The translations under genes and the position numbers were made by a program. DNA of 9,134 nucleotides from Pseudomonadota bacterium. Its GTDB lineage: Bacteria; Pseudomonadota; Gammaproteobacteria; Xanthomonadales; Xanthomonadaceae. Below are positions 6,972 to 9,134 of this stretch, piece after piece (the first letter of the stretch is position 1; each line of letters starts with the position of its first letter). The stretch covers positions 1-9,134 of the forward strand of contig JAEXBT010000023.1 of NCBI GenBank assembly GCA_023393895.1. Direction: 5' to 3'. The notes beneath the pieces were generated by a model. The model saw only the letters and a list, made by a program, of their open reading frames with translations. It was not told where the DNA came from and ran no database searches.

Positions 6972-8327
6972 TCAGCGCAGCAGACCCTGGAGGTCATTGT
7001 AGAACGCCAGGCCCATCAGGCAGGCCATGAACGCAAGGCCGAGGTACTGGCCGATGGCCATGGCGCGCTCGTCGAGCGGGCGCCCTTTGACCAGCTCAAT
7101 AAGGTAATACAGGAGATGCCCGCCATCCAGCATCGGGATCGGCAGCAGGTTGATGATGGCCAGGCTGAGGGAGACCAGGGCGAGGAACTGCAGGAACCAG
7201 GCCGGCCCCATGTCGGCGGTGGCGTTGGCGTAGCGGGCGATGGTGACCGGTCCGGAGACATTTTCCAGCGACGCCCGCCCGGTGATCATGCGCTGCATCA
7301 TTCCCAGCGAATCGGTGGCCAGCTTCCAGGTTTCCCTGAACGCGGCCGGAATCGCCTGCAGCGGCCCCTGCCGCAACAAAGCGGTATGCGCGGGCGCCGC
7401 GGTGCGGTCGGCGGCGATGCCGATGCCCCAGTACTCGCCGCCATCCGGACGCTGCAAGCGCCGCGGGGTGATGTCGAAGGCGAGGCGTTGGCCACCGCGC
7501 TCGACCTCGACCCGGGCCTCGCGCGCCTCACGGCCGGCGGCCTCGATCAGGGCCGGCATCGATTCGAAATCCACGATCGCGTGGCCATTGATGGCCGTGA
7601 CGCGGTCGCCGGCCCGCAATTGGCCGGCCGCCGGGCCCTCGCTGGCGACCTCGCCCACCACCGCCGGGGCGATCGCGTGCGCCGGCACCAGCCCGATCGC
7701 GGCGATCGCCTCGCGCTCGCGGGTGCCCGCGGGCAGGCGATCGAGGCGCAGGGTGCGCTGGCGCGTCTGGCCGCCGGCATCGCGTACCTCCACCGGGATC
7801 GGCTGGCGATCGATGGCCGCGGTCACCAGGACGATGCCGGTTTCGCTCCAGGTCGGCGTGCCGCGCCCGTCGATGGCAAGGATGCGGTCGCCACGCTGGA
7901 AGCCGGATTCAGCGGCCACGCCCTGCACACGGCCGATATCGGGCGCGTAATCGGGGCGACCGACCACGAACATCGCCCACAGGAAGGCGACGCACAGGAA
8001 CACGTTCGCAGCCGGTCCCGCAGCGACGATCGCGATCCGCTGCCAGACCGATTTGCGGTTGAACGAGAGGTGCGACTCCGACGCGGCGACCTCGCCCTCG
8101 CGCTCGTCGAGCATCTTCACGTAGCCGCCCAGCGGGATCGCCGCGATGGCGTACTCGGTGCCGTCCTTGCCGCGGCGCAGCCACAGCGGCTTGCCGAAGC
8201 CCACGGAGAAGCGCAGCACCTTCACGCCGCAGCGCCGCGCGACCCAATAGTGTCCGAACTCGTGGAAGGTGACCAGGATGCCGAGGCTGACGATCAGCCA
8301 GAACACCGAGCCCGCGAAATCATTCAT
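6972..8327 (-). CDS. rseP: RIP metalloprotease RseP (site-2 protease)
   Basis: Inner-membrane zinc protease. In E. coli it makes the second, intramembrane cut in the anti-sigma factor RseA after DegS, releasing sigma-E, and it also clears leftover signal peptides. The 451 residues match the family (E. coli 450). The zinc motif HEFGH gives H22, E23 and H26 in the first membrane segment (about 6-28), and the third ligand is D401 in PIPMLDGGH of a later segment. GPAANVFLCVAFLWAMFVVG (104-123) is the second membrane helix. Tandem periplasmic PDZ domains cover about 125-205 and 215-290, each with a GD-RI/V-x-AI-(D/N)G core. The final helix is about 424-444. The ATG at 8327 is 9 bases after the dxr stop. 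The neighbouring bamA, whose failure activates this stress pathway, makes functional sense. The actual substrate in this organism cannot be read from the window. Confidence 0.97.
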   Translation of the reverse strand: MNDFAGSVFWLIVSLGILVTFHEFGHYWVARRCGVKVLRFSVGFGKPLWLRRGKDGTEYAIAAIPLGGYVKMLDEREGEVAASESHLSFNRKSVWQRIAIVAAGPAANVFLCVAFLWAMFVVGRPDYAPDIGRVQGVAAESGFQRGDRILAIDGRGTPTWSETGIVLVTAAIDRQPIPVEVRDAGGQTRQRTLRLDRLPAGTREREAIAAIGLVPAHAIAPAVVGEVASEGPAAGQLRAGDRVTAINGHAIVDFESMPALIEAAGREAREARVEVERGGQRLAFDITPRRLQRPDGGEYWGIGIAADRTAAPAHTALLRQGPLQAIPAAFRETWKLATDSLGMMQRMITGRASLENVSGPVTIARYANATADMGPAWFLQFLALVSLSLAIINLLPIPMLDGGHLLYYLIELVKGRPLDERAMAIGQYLGLAFMACLMGLAFYNDLQGLLR

Positions 8328-8336
8328 GCGGCCACA

Positions 8337-9134
8337 TCAGCGGATGCGCGAAATCGCCGAACGCGCGTGACGCCGGGCCGAGGCATCGGCCGCACGCAGC
8401 GTGTCCAGTGATTCCGCCGGGACGGAAGGGAGCGCGGCCAGACCGTCTTCGACCAGCGCGGGGATGTGCAGGAAACCAATCTCGCCCTGAAGAAAGGCTG
8501 AAACGGCTTCCTCGTTCAAGGCGTTGAGGGTCGCGGGCGCGGTGCCGCCGGCTTCCAGGGCCTCGAAGGCGAGGCGCAGGCAGGGGAAGGCATCGAGGTC
8601 CGGCGCCTCGAAGGTGAGGGCGCCGCCCTGGGCGACGAGGTCGAGGCCGGCCACGCCCGAGACGATGCGATCAGGCCACGCCAAGCCGACCGCGAGCGAG
8701 GTGCGCATGTCCGGCAGGCCGAGCTGGGCGAGGGTCGACCCATCCACGAATTCGACGAAGGAATGCACCAGCGATTGCGGATGCACCAGTACATCGAGTC
8801 GGGAGACGGGCAGCCCGAACAGGTGATGCGCCTCGATGACCTCGAGCCCCTTGTTCATCAGGGTGGCCGAATCGACCGAGATCTTCGGGCCCATCGACCA
8901 CTTGGGGTGCGCGATGGCTTGCGACGGCGTCACGTCCGACAGTTCGGCGCGGCTGCAACCGCGGAACGGCCCGCCGGAGGCGGTGAGGATGATCTTGGCC
9001 ACGCCGGCGTCGGGGCGTCCCTGCGGCAGGCACTGGAAGATCGCGTTGTGCTCGCTGTCGATCGGTACCAGCGTGCTGCCCGAGACCGCGACTTCGCGCA
9101 TCAGCAGTTCGCCGGCCAGCACCAGCGATTCCTT
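8337..9134 (-). CDS. dxr: 1-deoxy-D-xylulose 5-phosphate reductoisomerase, C-terminal part (5' end outside window)
   Basis: Cytoplasmic NADPH- and metal-dependent enzyme converting DXP to 2-C-methyl-D-erythritol 4-phosphate, the committed step of the MEP isoprenoid pathway. The frame is open to the right edge, giving 265 codons. It starts at the Lys of the conserved NKESL motif (Lys125 in E. coli), so about 124 N-terminal residues, including the NADPH-binding Rossmann fold, lie outside. The internal GTG at 9122 is not the true start. Visible blocks are [11 protein letters not shown], holding the metal ligands equivalent to E. coli Asp150 and Glu152; [32 protein letters not shown], whose final Glu is equivalent to Glu231; and [30 protein letters not shown] marks the C-terminal helical domain. 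It lies 9 bases before rseP, the conserved dxr-rseP order. All catalytic residues in the visible part are present. Confidence 0.97.
   Translation of the reverse strand, partial: KESLVLAGELLMREVAVSGSTLVPIDSEHNAIFQCLPQGRPDAGVAKIILTASGGPFRGCSRAELSDVTPSQAIAHPKWSMGPKISVDSATLMNKGLEVIEAHHLFGLPVSRLDVLVHPQSLVHSFVEFVDGSTLAQLGLPDMRTSLAVGLAWPDRIVSGVAGLDLVAQGGALTFEAPDLDAFPCLRLAFEALEAGGTAPATLNALNEEAVSAFLQGEIGFLHIPALVEDGLAALPSVPAESLDTLRAADASARRHARSAISRIR

Noticed and set aside
6996..7001. TACAAT on the minus strand near the end of rseP, considered as a -10 box for bamA.
   Set aside because: No -35 at 16-18 bases and no TGn extension. It is explained by the codons of the RseP C-terminus (FYND).
4975..7002. 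Plus-strand open frame of 675 codons opposite bamA and the 3' end of rseP.
   Set aside because: It is the antisense shadow of a GC-rich gene. Its translation is Val/Ala/Leu/Asp/His/Arg-rich low-complexity sequence with no domain I recognise, while the opposite strand encodes an unmistakable BamA.
6861..8411. Plus-strand open frame of 516 codons opposite rseP.
   Set aside because: Its composition is dominated by Arg, Ala, Gly, Asp and His, it has no motif, and it is fully antisense to RseP with its intact HEFGH and LDGGH motifs.

Overview
The window is an ordinary but informative stretch of core chromosome. It is a dense, single-strand (minus) cluster of envelope-biogenesis genes. Read in the direction of transcription, from high to low coordinates, it runs dxr (5' end outside the window) - rseP - bamA - lpxD - fabZ - lpxA - lpxB - rnhB - dnaE (3' end outside the window). 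The base composition is GC-rich by eye and the proteins are proteobacterial in type. The gene order is the well-known dxr/rseP/bamA/lpx/rnhB/dnaE block of gammaproteobacteria. The absence of skp (ompH) between bamA and lpxD, the high GC and the LpxA chain-length residue all suggest the Xanthomonadaceae (Lysobacter/Luteimonas/Xanthomonas type). That placement is inference; no 16S or other marker is present.

Layout: 9134-8337 holds the C-terminal two-thirds of DXP reductoisomerase (isoprenoid precursors). 8327-6972 is the site-2 protease RseP. 6930-4453 is the outer-membrane protein assembly factor BamA. 4443-1021 is the lipid A block lpxD-fabZ-lpxA-lpxB. 1024-437 is RNase HII. 357-1 is the first 119 residues of the replicative polymerase alpha subunit DnaE. 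From lpxD to rnhB, neighbouring genes overlap by 4 bases or are 2 bases apart, which suggests translational coupling. The other gaps in the run are 9 bases (dxr/rseP and bamA/lpxD) and 41 bases (rseP/bamA). The only larger gap, 79 bases, lies before dnaE and carries a candidate extended -10 promoter placed so close to the ATG that the transcript would be leaderless or nearly so.

Functionally, LpxA, LpxD and LpxB carry out three steps of lipid A synthesis. FabZ draws on the same (R)-3-hydroxyacyl-ACP pool for phospholipid acyl chains. BamA inserts outer-membrane proteins, including the LPS export porin. RseP cleaves the anti-sigma factor that reports envelope damage. The cluster therefore groups the makers and the monitor of the outer membrane.

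I found no mobile element, tRNA, rRNA, CRISPR array, convincing terminator or novel system. The points worth a second look are small: the BamA loop cysteines, the LpxA acyl ruler residue, the missing skp, the dnaE promoter, the degenerate DnaE PHP site and the RNase HII tail.
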